From the NCBI RefSeq assembly GCF_001704415.2, contig NC_030823.1, forward strand, positions 77,438,458 to 77,502,457: 64,000 bases of DNA. The letters are read 5' to 3'. Shown in pieces: positions 43,696 through 54,659 of the stretch (its first letter is position 1; every line of letters starts with the position of its first letter). This DNA is from Capra hircus (Eukaryota; Chordata; Mammalia; Artiodactyla; Bovidae). Under the pieces are notes generated by a model that had not been told where the DNA came from, did no database searches, and saw only the letters and a list, made by a program, of their open reading frames with translations. The position numbers were made by a program, and so were the translations under genes.

Positions 43696-44404
43696 GACCG
43701 TAATTTGTGGATTTTCGAAAACGTGAAGAGAGGACGCTCTTTTTTTCCCCCTCGGCCCCTTTTTCCTCTTGGGTCTACTTTACCCAGAAGAACCACACCC
43801 TTATTTCCACTGGGGGCACAGGACAGACACCCCTTGGGATTAAGGAAATGCCAGGCCTTAGCTCTCCTTCCATTCAAGTCACCTTCATAGTCTTTCCATG
43901 GAAATAAGGAAGAACTCCTGTCTAGATTTTATGTCCAGATAAAAACTGCAGGCTTCTGTCATTGGGTGACTATGTTTTTGTATGTTTCCAAAGGACTTTT
44001 TTTTTTTTCTTAAATCAGCCTTTTTTTACATCTGAAATAGAGAAATTATACGTTTAGTGTATTTCCCTGCAGGAAATAAATTGAGGCAATTTGTATTCTA
44101 AAAAATAATAAAAACTTTCAGAGAAAAAAAGACTCGCTTTTAAGTCCTGTATGAAGAAGGCTCAGTGACAGGGCGCTGTGCTAGGATTCGGAACGCCTGG
44201 GTTCCCGTCCCATTTCTGGCCCCCGAGTCAGCTTCTGTGAACCACAGCCCACCCGGACAGAGTTTCCCCGCTCTGTAAAAATGAAGTCTTTGAACTAAAG
44301 GGCCCTTTCGGTGCTGGTCAAGTAAGCATTAACGAAGCAAAGCAAAAGTGATTTACCTCAAAATAATCATCCCTCACTTAGGGCTCACCCTTTGACTCCT
44401 GGAG
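43696..44404. other. Intronic sequence with a possible MIR at about 44190-44340
   Basis: 'ccgctctgtaaaaatgaagt' and 'gaactaaagggccctttcgg' are MIR-like. The remainder is AT-rich with a T run near 43998-44009. Confidence 0.4.
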
Positions 44405-45165
44405 TTTTGTTTTGTTTCTAACTGTTTATTTTGTATGGGGGCCTAGCTGATGAACAATGCTGTGTTAGTTTCAGGGGACCAGCGAAGGGACTCAGCCACA
44501 TCACTACGTTTGTATCAATCTCTCCCGAACTCCCCTCCCACCCAGGCTGCCATGTGACGCTGAGCAGAGTTCCCTGTGCCATTCATTAGGACCTCGTTGG
44601 TTATGCATTGTAAATACAGCAGTGTGTCCATGTCCATCCCGAACTCCCTGAGCTATCCCTGCCCCCCACCCCCGATCCTTCCCTCTGGCAACCATAACTT
44701 CATTTAGGTCTGGGAGTCTGTGTGTTCCAAGTAAGTTCCTTTTGGATCCACGTAGAAGGAGTGTCGGAATGTCTCTCCTTCCCTGTCTGACTTGCTTCAC
44801 TCAGCATGACAATCTCTAGGTCCGTCCACGTTGCTGCAGGTGACATTATTTCATTCTTTTTAATTTCTCAGTAATATTCAATGGAACTGAATACTCGCCG
44901 TATGTACGTACCATGTCTCCTTTCTCCATCCCTCTGTCGACGGAAGTTTAGGTTTCTCCCCTGTCCGGGCTGCTGTGAACAGTGCTGGACAACACTGGAG
45001 TGCATGTTCCCTTCTGGACCGTGTTTTGCTGTGGATATACGTCCAGGACTGGGGTGGCAGGACCCTATGGTAGCTCTGTTTTTAGTTTTTTGAGGACCCT
45101 CCATACCATTCTCCATAGGGGCTGTACCAATTTACATTCCCACCAACCGTGTAGGAGGAATCTTA
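44405..45165 (-). repeat. L1 3' region fragment
   Basis: Long reversed L1 3'UTR: 'gatgaacaatgctgtgttag', 'agagttccctgtgccattca', 'ttgcttcactcagcatgaca', 'cacgttgctgcaggtgacat', 'gtgctggacaacactggagt' and 'accaatttacattcccacca'. Confidence 0.92.
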
Positions 45166-46197
45166 AGAAAGGCTACAAATGAACTTATCTACAAAACAGA
45201 AATAGAGTTACAGACGTAGACTCTTGAGGGCTAGAGGTTACCAGCGCTCTGACATATTTCTGGGTGTCTCTGAAGGCACAGGTTCACATACCTCAGCCCT
45301 GCCAGCTTAAGAGGGGAGCTGAATCATGGGAAGGGAGCAGATCCTCCTGTCTCACTGGGGAACTGGGTGGAGGGATTCTCCCAGCAGCCTTTGTGCCCAG
45401 TGAATTCCCATCATGGTCCCCAGGGACCTCTCCTTTGCCTCTGCCTTAATTTCAATTGTATTTTTGGTGAGTGATATTTAGGCCACTTGGGTTCTTTCCT
45501 CCTTTCTTTGGCGAAAAGCCTGATTGAAGCAGCCAGCCAAAAAAGGACCCAAGGTCATTTTTTAGCTCTAAGAACTTTTTTTTTTTTCCTTCTGACTTTG
45601 AAACGCAGTCTACAGAGGGGAAGCTGCATCCCCAGACCTTAAGGGCGTCACAGAGCTTGCATCTTTCTTCTCCACCTGGTGTCCCAAGAACTCCAGCAGG
45701 GAGTCCATTTCATGGGGCACAGGGCAGCCAAAACCTTCCCTCACTTATGCCTAAACCGCTGTTGTCCAGACAGTGAGCCACTGCTTCCCCAGGATTCTCT
45801 GGCTGGTGTCATTATTGTCTTTAAGGCGGTGTCTGGGAAATGAAGATTACAATCTTAATCTTGTTGCCCTATTCTGAAAATGACCATCGAATTCACAGAT
45901 GCCTTCCGGCCTTTCCAACCAGGCTTAAAGGGCTTTGTCCTCATGGCTGGACCATCTGCCTGGTCGGACATGTGAGAAACGTTACCCTAATTGTACAAGA
46001 GGAGACTTCTAAACGAGACAGGAAACAGGCAGTGGTCATAAATGAAACAATACCTGCTAGCAGAAAGCACTGGAAAATACTTCACATTAATCGGCTTTAA
46101 AAGATTTCTCATTCATCAACATTTCCCATCACCTGAAACTTTTCCTTCGTACTTCATTTAACACCTCTTATATTTAGCCTTCCTTTATTTCGTTAGA
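45166..46197. other. Intronic sequence, nothing recognised
   Basis: About 1 kb with no recognised repeat; a T run near 45579-45589. Confidence 0.4.
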
Positions 46198-46400
46198 TTG
46201 AGATTTACCTACTATTAGCCTGCAGTGTGCCAGCCGCCCAGCCGGGCACACTTGTGTTTCATCTCATTTAACAAAAACAGTGGCTTGTGAGAACAGTTGA
46301 GGTTGAAGGAATCTGAATTCTTTGCCCAAAGTTACATGGTGAGGAACCCAGGAGCAAGGCAGGAACCCAGGGTTCCGAGCTTTAAAGCCCAAATGTCCCC
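46198..46400 (-). repeat. Old MIR SINE
   Basis: 'gtgtttcatctcatttaaca', 'cccaaagttacatggtgagg' and 'aggcaggaacccagggttcc' follow the antisense MIR order. Confidence 0.7.
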
Positions 46401-46438
46401 TTCACAATGTCACATGGTCCTGAACCAGGTGATAAATG

Positions 46439-46632
46439 GGCTTCCCTTGTGGCTCAGCCGGTAAGGAATCTGCCTGCATTGTGGGAGACCTGGGTTCCAT
46501 CCCTGGTTTGGGAAGATCCCCTGGAGATGGGGAAGGCTAACCCACTGCAGTATTCCGGCCTGGAGAATTCCGTGGACAAAGTCCATGGGGTCGCAGAGTC
46601 GGACACGACTGAGCGACTTTCACTTTGACTTT
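46439..46632 (+). repeat. Bov-tA SINE with an internal deletion
   Basis: 'cttgtggctcagccggtaag', 'ctggagaattccgtggacaa', then directly agtccatggggtcgcagagt: the usual ggagcctggtgggctac segment is missing. Ends cgacttt cactttg. Confidence 0.95.
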
Positions 46633-47094
46633 CCCTCCTTTTCCGGAGTGTCCCAGTTTATCTTTGGAAGTCAAGCCATCAGAAAGTCGTGTTCTAGCAT
46701 CAGATTGACACAGCTCCCCCTTGACGTCGCCAGCAGCTTTACCGGCAGCTTCACTGACTGAAGCCCAGTGCTGTCTGTGGCCGGGATGCTGTCCTTGCCT
46801 GGCTTGCATGCCATCGAGAGTCCTCCTGTGAAGACGCACACGAGACTTCTCTCTGGAGCCCAGCACTAGGGAAGCCGTGCCGGGCGGCGTGTGTCCGCAG
46901 TCCGAGTCAGGGTGCCGCTCAGGCGACAGGACCCCGCTGTGGCCCCTCCCTGCCCGGGACAGCTGGTTTGGGGACTGACGCCGTCCTTGGCTTCGACTTC
47001 TCCTCCCTCTATTTTCCCTTAGTCTCCACTTTTTCATTTCTGTCCTCGTCCGTCTTTTACTCTATTCACTTAGAAACTGCTTCAGAAGTTTTTA
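46633..47094. other. Intronic sequence, nothing recognised
   Basis: GC-rich to about 46980. The 166-codon reverse ORF at 46537-47037 begins in this unrecognised DNA and ends in the Bov-tA; not called. Confidence 0.4.
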
Positions 47095-47309
47095 AGGTTG
47101 TTGCATTTTATTTTATTGTTTATTTTGTTTTATTTTATATTGGGTAGAAGGAATGGCAACCCGCTCCAGTATTCTTGCCTGGAAAATCCCGTGGACAGAG
47201 GAGCCTGGCGTGCTGCAGTCCAGGGGGTCGCAAAGAGTCGGACGTGACTGAGCACAACAACACAGTTGATTTATAATTTTGTGTTAGTTTCAGGGGTGCA
47301 GAAAAATGC
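47095..47309 (-). repeat. L1 fragment interrupted by a BovA piece
   Basis: A T/A-rich start and, after the SINE piece, 'cacagttgatttataatttt' and gtgttagtttcaggggtgca are reversed L1 3' phrases. Confidence 0.7.
47146..47258 (+). repeat. BovA monomer fragment nested in L1
   Basis: 'aaggaatggcaacccgctcc' through 'gacagaggagcctggcgtgc' to agagtcggacgtgactgag. Confidence 0.88.
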
Positions 47310-47430
47310 GTTCAGTTCAGTTCAGTGGCTCAGTCGTGTCCGACTCTTTGCGACCCCACGGACTGCAGCTCTCCAGGTCTAACTGTCCATCACCAACTCC
47401 TGGAGTTCACTCAGACTCTTGTCCATTGAG
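47310..47430 (-). repeat. ART2 3' fragment
   Basis: 'ttcagttcagttcagtggct', 'ttgcgaccccacggactgca' and 'caccaactcctggagttcac', ending ttgtccattgag. Confidence 0.9.
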
Positions 47431-47632
47431 TTACCATTCTGTTTGAAAGAAATGGCTAGACTGTATTAAGTTGTCTGTTGATGAATAGATCTCAAGTGAT
47501 ATTTCACGCTCACATACATTATGCATCTTTTCCCTCCAAACCTCACATATGTCTCTCACTCACTACCTCGTACGTACACAGATAAAAAGGTGGCACTGAG
47601 TATCTGGTGTTAGCACATCTTTCAGTAAAAGA

Positions 47633-47790
47633 ATTTTCCCTGGCAGTCCAGTGGTTAAGACTGCGCCGTTCAGTGTAGCGGCTGTGGGTTCAGTCCTGGG
47701 TTAGGGTGCTAAGATCGGGCATCCCTTGTGGCCAAAATCAAAGCATAGAACAGAAGAAATATTGTAACAAATTCAATGAAGTCTTTAAAA
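47633..47790 (+). repeat. CHR-type SINE
   Basis: 'ccctggcagtccagtggtta', 'gggttcagtcctgggttagg', then the tail 'attgtaacaaattcaatgaa' and gtctttaaaaat, as in the copy at 30176. Confidence 0.9.
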
Positions 47791-47791
47791 A

Positions 47792-47814
47792 TGTAATCTT
47801 TTAAAAAGATTACA
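47792..47814. repeat. 23-bp near-perfect palindrome at the SINE tail
   Basis: Arms tgtaatctttt (47792-47802) and aaaagattaca (47804-47814) are exact reverse complements around a single A. Confidence 0.9.
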
Positions 47815-48455
47815 AAGAAAAAAAAAAGTGTTGACTTCAGCATTCCTGAGAATTAATGTGTACCAGGAACCTGAATACTTTTGATAAATGAAGCAATTTC
47901 AGAAGCATCTGCCTTTGAAGTGAATTTTGTTTGTTTGGATGGAAAGCGTGCAGCAGAAGTCGCAGGATCCCTCATTTCCAAACCAAGGATTTGCTGAGCC
48001 TGTTCTGCTGGCTCGCGATGGCCGCAGGCGCCGCCTCTTGGATCCGGGGCTCAGGGTGGTCCCCTTAAGGGTTCTGGAGGCCTCGGGCCCCTGATGCATC
48101 CCCTGCCCCTGGATTGAGACGTTCGAGATGTAGATCGAGGGCTGGTCTGCTGAATCTTCTACCTCCTTCCTCTGCTGACAGCTTGCACGTTCGTTTCCCA
48201 GCTCTTCCCCCCCAGCGTGTGGAGGTGGCCCATGTCCCCAGAGGTCGAGGCTGCCAGCTGTTGGGCAGCCACTCGACCCCTCAGTTCCTGGATGGCACGG
48301 CCAGTGGGCACACTCATCAGTGGTGCCCATTCCCCAAGCCCTGGTCAGGGAGGTCTGCTTTGGGAGAGGTCCTCGGAGGGGAATCTAGGGAATGTGGAAG
48401 AGTCTTGTGTCTGAAGGAACAGCCTGACTGCAATAGATTGTTCTAGTGACTGTGT
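47815..48455. other. Intronic sequence, nothing recognised
   Basis: No recognised repeat. ORFs at 47899-48330 (-) and 48114-48446 (+) overlap on opposite strands and have no domain. Confidence 0.4.
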
Positions 48456-48465
48456 ATGTGATGAA

Positions 48466-48677
48466 CTGAGGGCTTCCCAGGTGGCTCAGACAGTAAAGAA
48501 TCTGTCTGCAATACGGGAGACCCAGGTCCGATCCCTGGGTTGGAAAGATCTGGAGAAGGAAATGGCAACCCCGTGCCAGGATTCTTGCCTGGAAAATTCC
48601 AAGAAGAGAAGAGCCTGGCAGGCTGCAGTCCACAGGGCTGCAGAGAGTTGGACAGGACTCACCGACCAACACCTTTC
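48466..48677 (+). repeat. Bov-tA SINE with perfect 10-bp target-site duplication
   Basis: 'ttcccaggtggctcagacag', 'ctggagaaggaaatggcaac', and an end at gttggacaggactcaccg. atgtgatgaa flanks it at 48456-48465 and 48678-48687. Confidence 0.97.
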
Positions 48678-48687
48678 ATGTGATGAA

Positions 48688-49458
48688 TTACTTGACAAAG
48701 AAGCACGGGGACTCACCTGGGTCCTGATTTCCATGGAACCTTGGTCGGGACCTGCATGGAAGGGACTTGAGGGGAGTGGAAGCAAGAGGCAGATACCCCA
48801 CAGTCAAACCCTTCTGCCTCCTGCTTCCCTCTCCGGGAAGAGAGTTTCGATCCCAAGGGGAGAAAAAAAATCCTTTGTTGCTTTGCTGGAGAAACGTAGA
48901 AAGGGGCAGAAGAGCTGAGGCCCAGGGCTGAGTGTCGCCAGGTAAGTCCTTGTGCTGTGCGCCCGCGGCCACACGATCTAGCAAGCACACCCGAGAGTGA
49001 CTTCAGTTGTCCTCCGAGAGAGGAGGAACTTCTGCTCGTAAATCTGTTGGGTTTTGCAACAATTGACAGGGGAGCCTGACTGGCTGTTACTGCTCTTGTA
49101 CAACATTGCTGTTAGTGCCTGTTTAATCATTGTTAATGTGAAATCATTTTTTCTTGGACTTTGTAGCAGTTTATTATAGAGGTTGCAGATAACCATCAGT
49201 GTTCCTTATAAAGACAGTAAAGGGGTCGAGTAGTTGTGTGTGTGTGTCTTGCCCAAAGCAGGTTCTTATTAAGAGTTGCTAAGTTGGTGCTGATTTGTTG
49301 GGGGGTTGATTTTCCTTTCCCTGCTTCTGAATATTTCTTTATAAATGTCATCATCATTGTCACGAATGGAAGTCCACCTTCTGCGATTTTTTTCTTTTGT
49401 CCAGAAATAATAGCTGGATGTTATTAATAATGATTCTGAAAAATCTTTTTTTTTTAAG
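48688..49458. other. Intronic sequence, nothing recognised
   Basis: No recognised repeat; AT-rich after 49080. Confidence 0.4.
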
Positions 49459-49496
49459 ATAATAAGTGGTTTATTATTGACTTAATATATATAATA

Positions 49497-49687
49497 ATTG
49501 AAAGTCGCTCAGTCATGTCCAACTCTTCGTGACTCCATGGACTATACAGTCCATAGAATTCTCCAGGCCAGAATACTGGAGTGGGTAGCCTTTCCCTTCT
49601 CCAGGGGATCTTCCCAACCCAGGGATCAAACCCAGGTCTCCCGCACTGCAGGCGAATTCTTTACCAGCTGAGCCACCAGGGAAGCCC
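49497..49687 (-). repeat. Bov-tA SINE inside a 26-bp direct repeat
   Basis: Reversed Bov-tA from attgaaagtcgctcagtcat to 'ttaccagctgagccaccagg' and gaagccc. The direct repeat starting ataataagtggtttatt and ending tgactta lies at 49459-49484 and 49695-49720. The SINE's AT-rich tail (about 49485-49496) lies between the left copy and the body. Confidence 0.96.
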
Positions 49688-49764
49688 AATATAAATAATA
49701 AGTGGTTTATTATTGACTTATATAGCAGAAAATAGGTTAAGACATGTTGCAGTCATCGTAATGA

Positions 49765-49980
49765 ACTTTTTTAACTTTTTATTTTGTATTGGAGTACAAC
49801 AGTGTTGTGATAGTTTCAGGTGGACAGCGGAGCAACTCAACCCCACACACATGTACCCGTTCTTCCCCAGACTCCCCTCCCATCCAGGCTGCCACGTGAC
49901 ACTGGGCAGAGCTCCCTGGGCCATGCAGTAGGCCCTTGTTGGTTGGTTATCCATTTTAAATATAGCGGTGTATACGTGTC
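49765..49980 (-). repeat. L1 3' fragment
   Basis: 'tttgtattggagtacaacag', 'gtgatagtttcaggtggaca', 'cagagctccctgggccatgc' and 'ggcccttgttggttggttat'. Confidence 0.88.
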
Positions 49981-49984
49981 ATCT

Positions 49985-50058
49985 TTAGAATCGTCACACT
50001 ACTTCTTAAATATTTTGTTCCTTAGAATCATCACACTACTTATTAAATATTTTGTTCC
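49985..50058. repeat. 37-bp tandem duplication, two copies
   Basis: Units starting ttagaatc at 49985 and 50022, each with cacactact and taaatattttgttcc. About two differences. Confidence 0.94.
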
Positions 50059-50189
50059 GAGTTGTTTTAATAGAATCTACTGAGAAAAAAGAAGGCATAC
50101 TATTAAATGATCCTACAACATTAAGACCTGCTTAAACACACTGTTCTCCTAAGCTTCCCGAGCCCCTGGGAGTCCCCTCAAGAAAGAAG

Positions 50190-50312
50190 CAGGGTTGGGT
50201 TTGGGGGAGAATGGATACATGTGTGTGTATGGCTGAGCCCCTTCAGAGCTCACCTGAAGCTATCACAGTATTGTTAAGCGGCTCTGCCCCAGTACAAAAT
50301 AAAGAGTTTGAA
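50190..50312 (+). repeat. L1 3' end fragment
   Basis: Degenerate forward L1 terminus: 'gaatggatacatgtgtgtgt', 'gctcacctgaagctatcaca' and ctctgccccagtacaaaata. Confidence 0.72.
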
Positions 50313-51835
50313 TTAAAAGAGAAAGAAGCAGGGTGAAGCGGCCCCAGCGTCTGGTACACATGGGGCTATAATAACAGACGGACCCTTCCCATGCTTCTTG
50401 CAGTGTGACTTTCTTGAAGGCAGGGTGTGACCTGGTCACCTCCGTTTGTCCCCCGAGTCTCTAGTACGAGGCCTGGTACGCACCAGCTTTAATGATCAGA
50501 AATGGGAAATGGGTTTTTGTCTACTTTCAGTTACCGACCCACGTCAGTTGAACGTTTTCCTAAATGCCTTTCTTGAAGCTGCCCCACAGTGACTTATGAC
50601 GTTGATTTTCAAATAAAGGCCCCTGGGGGAGGGAATGTGGACTCACAGTTCCGTGGCCAGACGGTGAGAAGATAAAGGGGGAGGGGGCATCAGAGAGGCT
50701 CTGATAAGTTCCGTGTGGGCTTGAGAAAGATCCACACATTTTGCTTCTTCTAATTGTTTGCCAGCCTCACTGCACTTATGAGAAAGCACAGGTTTCTAAT
50801 GATTAACCTCCTGGGTTGTGGGGAGGGGTGCGGGCAACCCCGTGAGGCCTGCGCTTGTTCACACGCTCATCTATAATGTCAGCCTGAGTCGTTGCCCGCG
50901 GAGCAGCCAGGCTTCTGAGATAAGCCCTCCCTTTTATTACAGCTGATAACGCAGGATCGTGTGAAGTGGCATTGCCAGCTAGCGAGAGGCTCTGATGTGT
51001 CCTGGAAGTTATAGTCCGTTCGTCCACCCGAAAGTGTTAACAGTGTGAATACCCAGAGAACTGACTCGAAAGGAGGAGATAGTTTTTCTCCTTCCCACCC
51101 CACCCCCCCTCCACTGTATCACCTGTAAGCTTGTTTTCTAAAGAGAAGTTATCTTTAAATTGCCACCATCTCTTATCTGGAGATAAAGAAGAAGCTGGTC
51201 GTCATATTTGCCTTGTCCTTTCATTCAAAGAGCTGCGTACAAGCTAGGACACGCAAAGCCCAGGGAAGCTGCATACTCACCAATTTCAAGATAACGTAAA
51301 ATATCTTATAATCAATTATGGAAATACTGAAATGGGGTGTCAGCCTGGAAAGCCTCCTCAGAGAGCCTTAAAACAAGGGATCAGTTGCCTGAGAGGGGTG
51401 TTAAAATTACAATTAGTCAAGAAGTATTTACCGAGCGCCAGCTGTGGGTCCAGACCCACCAGCCCGCATGTGGGGTCATCTGAGTGTTCGAGGGCCCTGC
51501 CCTCCACGAGCCCCTGAGTAGTGGCTCTGTCTGTTGTCAAGTGCCAGGGACACAGGCCGCAGGCAGGCACTTACGGGAGTGAAAGTACCTCCATCAGTCA
51601 CGTGTTCCTCCGTTTATCTCACGAGCATTTCTGCCGAGGTGGCGCAGGGACCCCCAAGAGCTGCTGCTTCCGGGCACCCCCGGCTAAAAAGCGGGGAGAC
51701 AGGTAAACAAGCACAGCACTTGGTGGAATCAGAAGAAATGACGACATGAACAGCACCAAGTACAAAGCCGAAGATGAGTACTAGCATGAGAGATCGGCGT
51801 GCTCAGCTTCGCTCGTTGTTGCAGCTCCCAAGCAA
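50313..51835. other. SINE-free intronic block
   Basis: About 1.5 kb without a recognised young repeat. Possible old MIR/L2 traces around 51400-51730 that I cannot support. Short ORFs only. Confidence 0.4.
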
Positions 51836-51961
51836 GCTGTGCTTAGTTGCTCAGTTGTTTCTGACTCTTTGCAGCCCCACGGACTGTAGCCCTGCAGGCT
51901 CCTCTGTCCCCGGGATTTTCCAGGCAAGAATACTGGAGTGGGTTGCCATTTCCTCCTCTAG
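51836..51961 (-). repeat. BovA monomer fragment
   Basis: 'ctgtgcttagttgctcagtt', 'cccacggactgtagccctgc', 'caagaatactggagtgggtt', ending gccatttcctcctct. Confidence 0.93.
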
Positions 51962-52526
51962 GTCCAAAGACGCTGAGGACCCAGGAAATAGATTTCCAAA
52001 GCCAGTCTGTCTCCTTCCTGCCTCTGGATGTGGGCAGGGGTGGACGTGAAGACAATCCCACGCCTTCTAGTGTGAGCTGTGCTCAGAGACCTGCCAGGTG
52101 GATTTGCATCAGCTGCTGTCCCAGCCCAACCTGTACTCAGAGCGCCCAAGGTTTCCTGTGAAGCAGGGTCTGAGCTTCTGCTCTCACGAGCCCACGCACC
52201 AGTGTTGCTGAGCGTTCTCCCCGCAGAGGAGTCATTGCCACAAGTGGGGGCCTGCTTCTGCCTCGTTCACCATTACAGCCCAGACGTGACACTTACTCCC
52301 AACCAGCAAGTGGCTCTTCACATCTGTTTATTCAAGGAGTGCAATCCTCTTGGTCAGAGCTGACTCACTAGCTCAGATCATTTCTGATGGAGATGTTTCT
52401 GGGTCTGTTTTCCTGATCACAAAGTAGCCTCAATCTCTGCAGCTGCCTTTTTCCTTCTAAACAGGGTCAGTGTGGTCTTCCAGATGGGAGCCTCGTGTTT
52501 GACACTGTTTCTTCATTAATGTACTG
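51962..52526. other. Intronic sequence, nothing recognised
   Basis: No recognised element. Confidence 0.4.
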
Positions 52527-52695
52527 TCTCACACTTTATTCACTCCATCCTCGTGACAAGAGCTATCTCGTGTATTTTTAGGTGAGAAGATAAGGGTGAG
52601 AGAACTAAGTGGCTTGGCCAAGCCCTTGGAGCTGGAAAGCGCACAGTTGTGCCCGGAATCCTTGATTTAGTCTAAGTTCAGGGCTGGCTTGACCA
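52527..52695 (-). repeat. Old MIR SINE
   Basis: 'gtgagaagataagggtgaga' and 'actaagtggcttggccaagc' follow the antisense MIR order (aaactgaggc...gaggttaagtaacttgccc). Confidence 0.6.
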
Positions 52696-52730
52696 CATTC
52701 ACCGTTTCCTAGACTCGTGGAAATAGTCAG

Positions 52731-53004
52731 TTCTTTGGAAGGACTGATGCTAAAGCTGAAACTCCAGTACTTTGGCCACCTCATGCGAAGAGTTGACTCA
52801 TTAGAAAAGACTCTGATGCTGGGAGGGATTGGGGGCAGGAGGAGAAGGGGACGACCCAGGAAGAGATGGCTGGATGGCATCACTGACTCGATGGACATGA
52901 GTTTGGGTGAGCTCCGGGAGTTGGTGATGGACAGGGTGGCCTGGGGTGCTGCGATTCATGGGGTCACAGAGTCAGACACGACTGAGCGACTGAACTGAAC
53001 TGAA
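52731..53004 (+). repeat. ART2 SINE
   Basis: 'ttctttggaaggactgatgc', 'cctcatgcgaagagttgact', 'gggattgggggcaggaggag' and a full end gactgagcgactgaactgaa. Closely similar to the copy at 18077. Confidence 0.96.
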
Positions 53005-53220
53005 GCTTATGTCATTGGATAAGACCCTAATGCTGGGAAGCTTTGAAGGCAGGAGGAGAAGAGAGCAACAGAGGAGGACGAGATGGTTGGATGGTATCAC
53101 CAGCTCAATGGACATGAGTTTGCGCAAACTCCCGGAGTTTGTGAAGGACAGGGAGGCCTGACATGCTGCAGTCCATGCGATTGCAAAGAGTCAGACAAGA
53201 CAGAGAGTGAACAACAGCAA
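53005..53220 (+). repeat. Second, more diverged ART2 copy abutting the first
   Basis: 'cattggataagaccctaatg', 'ggacgagatggttggatggt', 'ggacagggaggcctgacatg' and agtcagacaagacagag. It lies head-to-tail with the preceding copy. Confidence 0.92.
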
Positions 53221-53359
53221 GCTCGTATCACTGCTAATGTGTGAGTGAAAACTTCTTAAGAATCCCCAACTATCCAAATCTCATTGAATACGCACTTAAA
53301 AATGAGTTTGTTAAAAGTGAGTTAAATTAATTTGAAAAAAAAATGGTTTAGAAAATGCT

Positions 53360-53800
53360 AGCACTTTTTTAAAAAATTGAGTATGGTTGATTTACAATGT
53401 TGTGTTTAGTTCCAGGTGTATAGCAAACTGATGCAATTACATACATTGATATATATTTTTTCAGATATTTTCCATTATAGGTTGTTAAAGATACTGAATA
53501 TTGTTCTCTGTGCTGCACATTAAATCCTTGTTGCTTATTTATTCTATATGTGGTGGTTTAGTTGCTAAGTCGTGTCTGACTCTTGCGACTCCATGGACAG
53601 AGGAGCCAGGCAAGAATACTGGAGTGGCTTGTCATTTTCTTCTCCAGGGGGTCTTTCCAACCCGGGTCTCCTGCATTGCAGGCAGATTCTTTACCAACTA
53701 AGCTACGAGGGAAGCCCATTCTCTGTGTAGTCGTGTGTAATATTAATCCCAAACTCCTCATTTATTCCTCCACCCCTCCCATTTTAGCTGTTAGACCACA
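53360..53800 (-). repeat. L1 3' fragment interrupted by a SINE
   Basis: 'tatggttgatttacaatgtt', 'agttccaggtgtatagcaaa', 'ccattataggttgttaaaga', then after the SINE 'gtaatattaatcccaaactc'. Confidence 0.88.
53551..53719 (-). repeat. Bov-tA SINE nested in L1, internally shortened
   Basis: 'tttagttgctaagtcgtgtc', then a jump to 'caggcaagaatactggagtg', and the reversed head 'caactaagctacgagggaag'. Flanks ttctatatgtgg and ttctctgtgtag may be a decayed target-site duplication. Confidence 0.92.
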
Positions 53801-54330
53801 TCTGAGTGTCAGGTGTTATCTACGTAAAAGCATGATGTATCCACATTGAGGCCCAGTCAGATCTTTGGCTGGTTACAGTTGCAAAATGAAGAGAAGCTGC
53901 TACAAATAGCCCTGGCAATGGATCCGTGTGCCCTCCACGTCTGACGGTGGATGTGTGACTTGTGCCTGAATAGGTGTGTGAAGAATGCGGTCCCCTGGGA
54001 GGGGGTGGCGTCGTGTGGCTGCAGCACTCACTGTGACTCAGCCCTCTGCACCTCACTCCCCTCTGCTGGCGTGGGAGGGAGGTGCTGTTCTCGGCCCGTG
54101 TTTCACATGCCGAAACTGAAATGGAGGTAGTTTGTGGGAGGATTGGCCAAATCTTAAAGCAAGTGCAGGTGAGCATCAAGACTGGGCTTGGTGATCGTTC
54201 CAGTCAAGGTCTAGCGTGATGTGGACTAGCTGAGACTGAGGACAACGGCCCTGGGCCTCTAAATTCAAAAGTCACTTGAACTGTTGTGCTGATTGCTTCT
54301 CATATAAATCCTCACGGTTTGGCAGCTTGC
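53801..54330. other. Intronic sequence, nothing recognised
   Basis: No recognised element. Confidence 0.4.
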
Positions 54331-54353
54331 GTGTGTGTGTGTGTGTGTGTGTG
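54331..54353. repeat. (TG)n microsatellite at a SINE junction
   Basis: Uninterrupted GT run immediately next to the Bov-tA end. Confidence 0.93.
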
Positions 54354-54546
54354 CTCGGCCACTCACTTGTGGCCGACTCTCTGAGGCCCCAGGGACTGGG
54401 GCCCAGCAGGCTCCTCTGTCCATGGAATTCTCCAGGCAAGAATCCTGGAGTGGGTTGCCATTCCCTTCTCTAGGGGATCTTCCCTGCCCAGGGATCAAAC
54501 CTGCCCTGTAGCAGATTCTTTACCACTGAGCCACCTGGCAATTCCT
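54354..54546 (-). repeat. Bov-tA SINE
   Basis: 'gctcggccactcacttgtgg', 'caagaatcctggagtgggtt', and the reversed head 'ttctttaccactgagccacc' ending tggcaattcc. Confidence 0.94.
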
Positions 54547-54659
54547 GACTTGCTAATATCCATACACTGTTTCAGCTTGGGCCCAGTGTATTAGCCTCTG
54601 GACAGGTATACAAGCCTGGGCTCTGGGAGTCATTCTTCTCCTTTTCTTTCGTATCTTAT

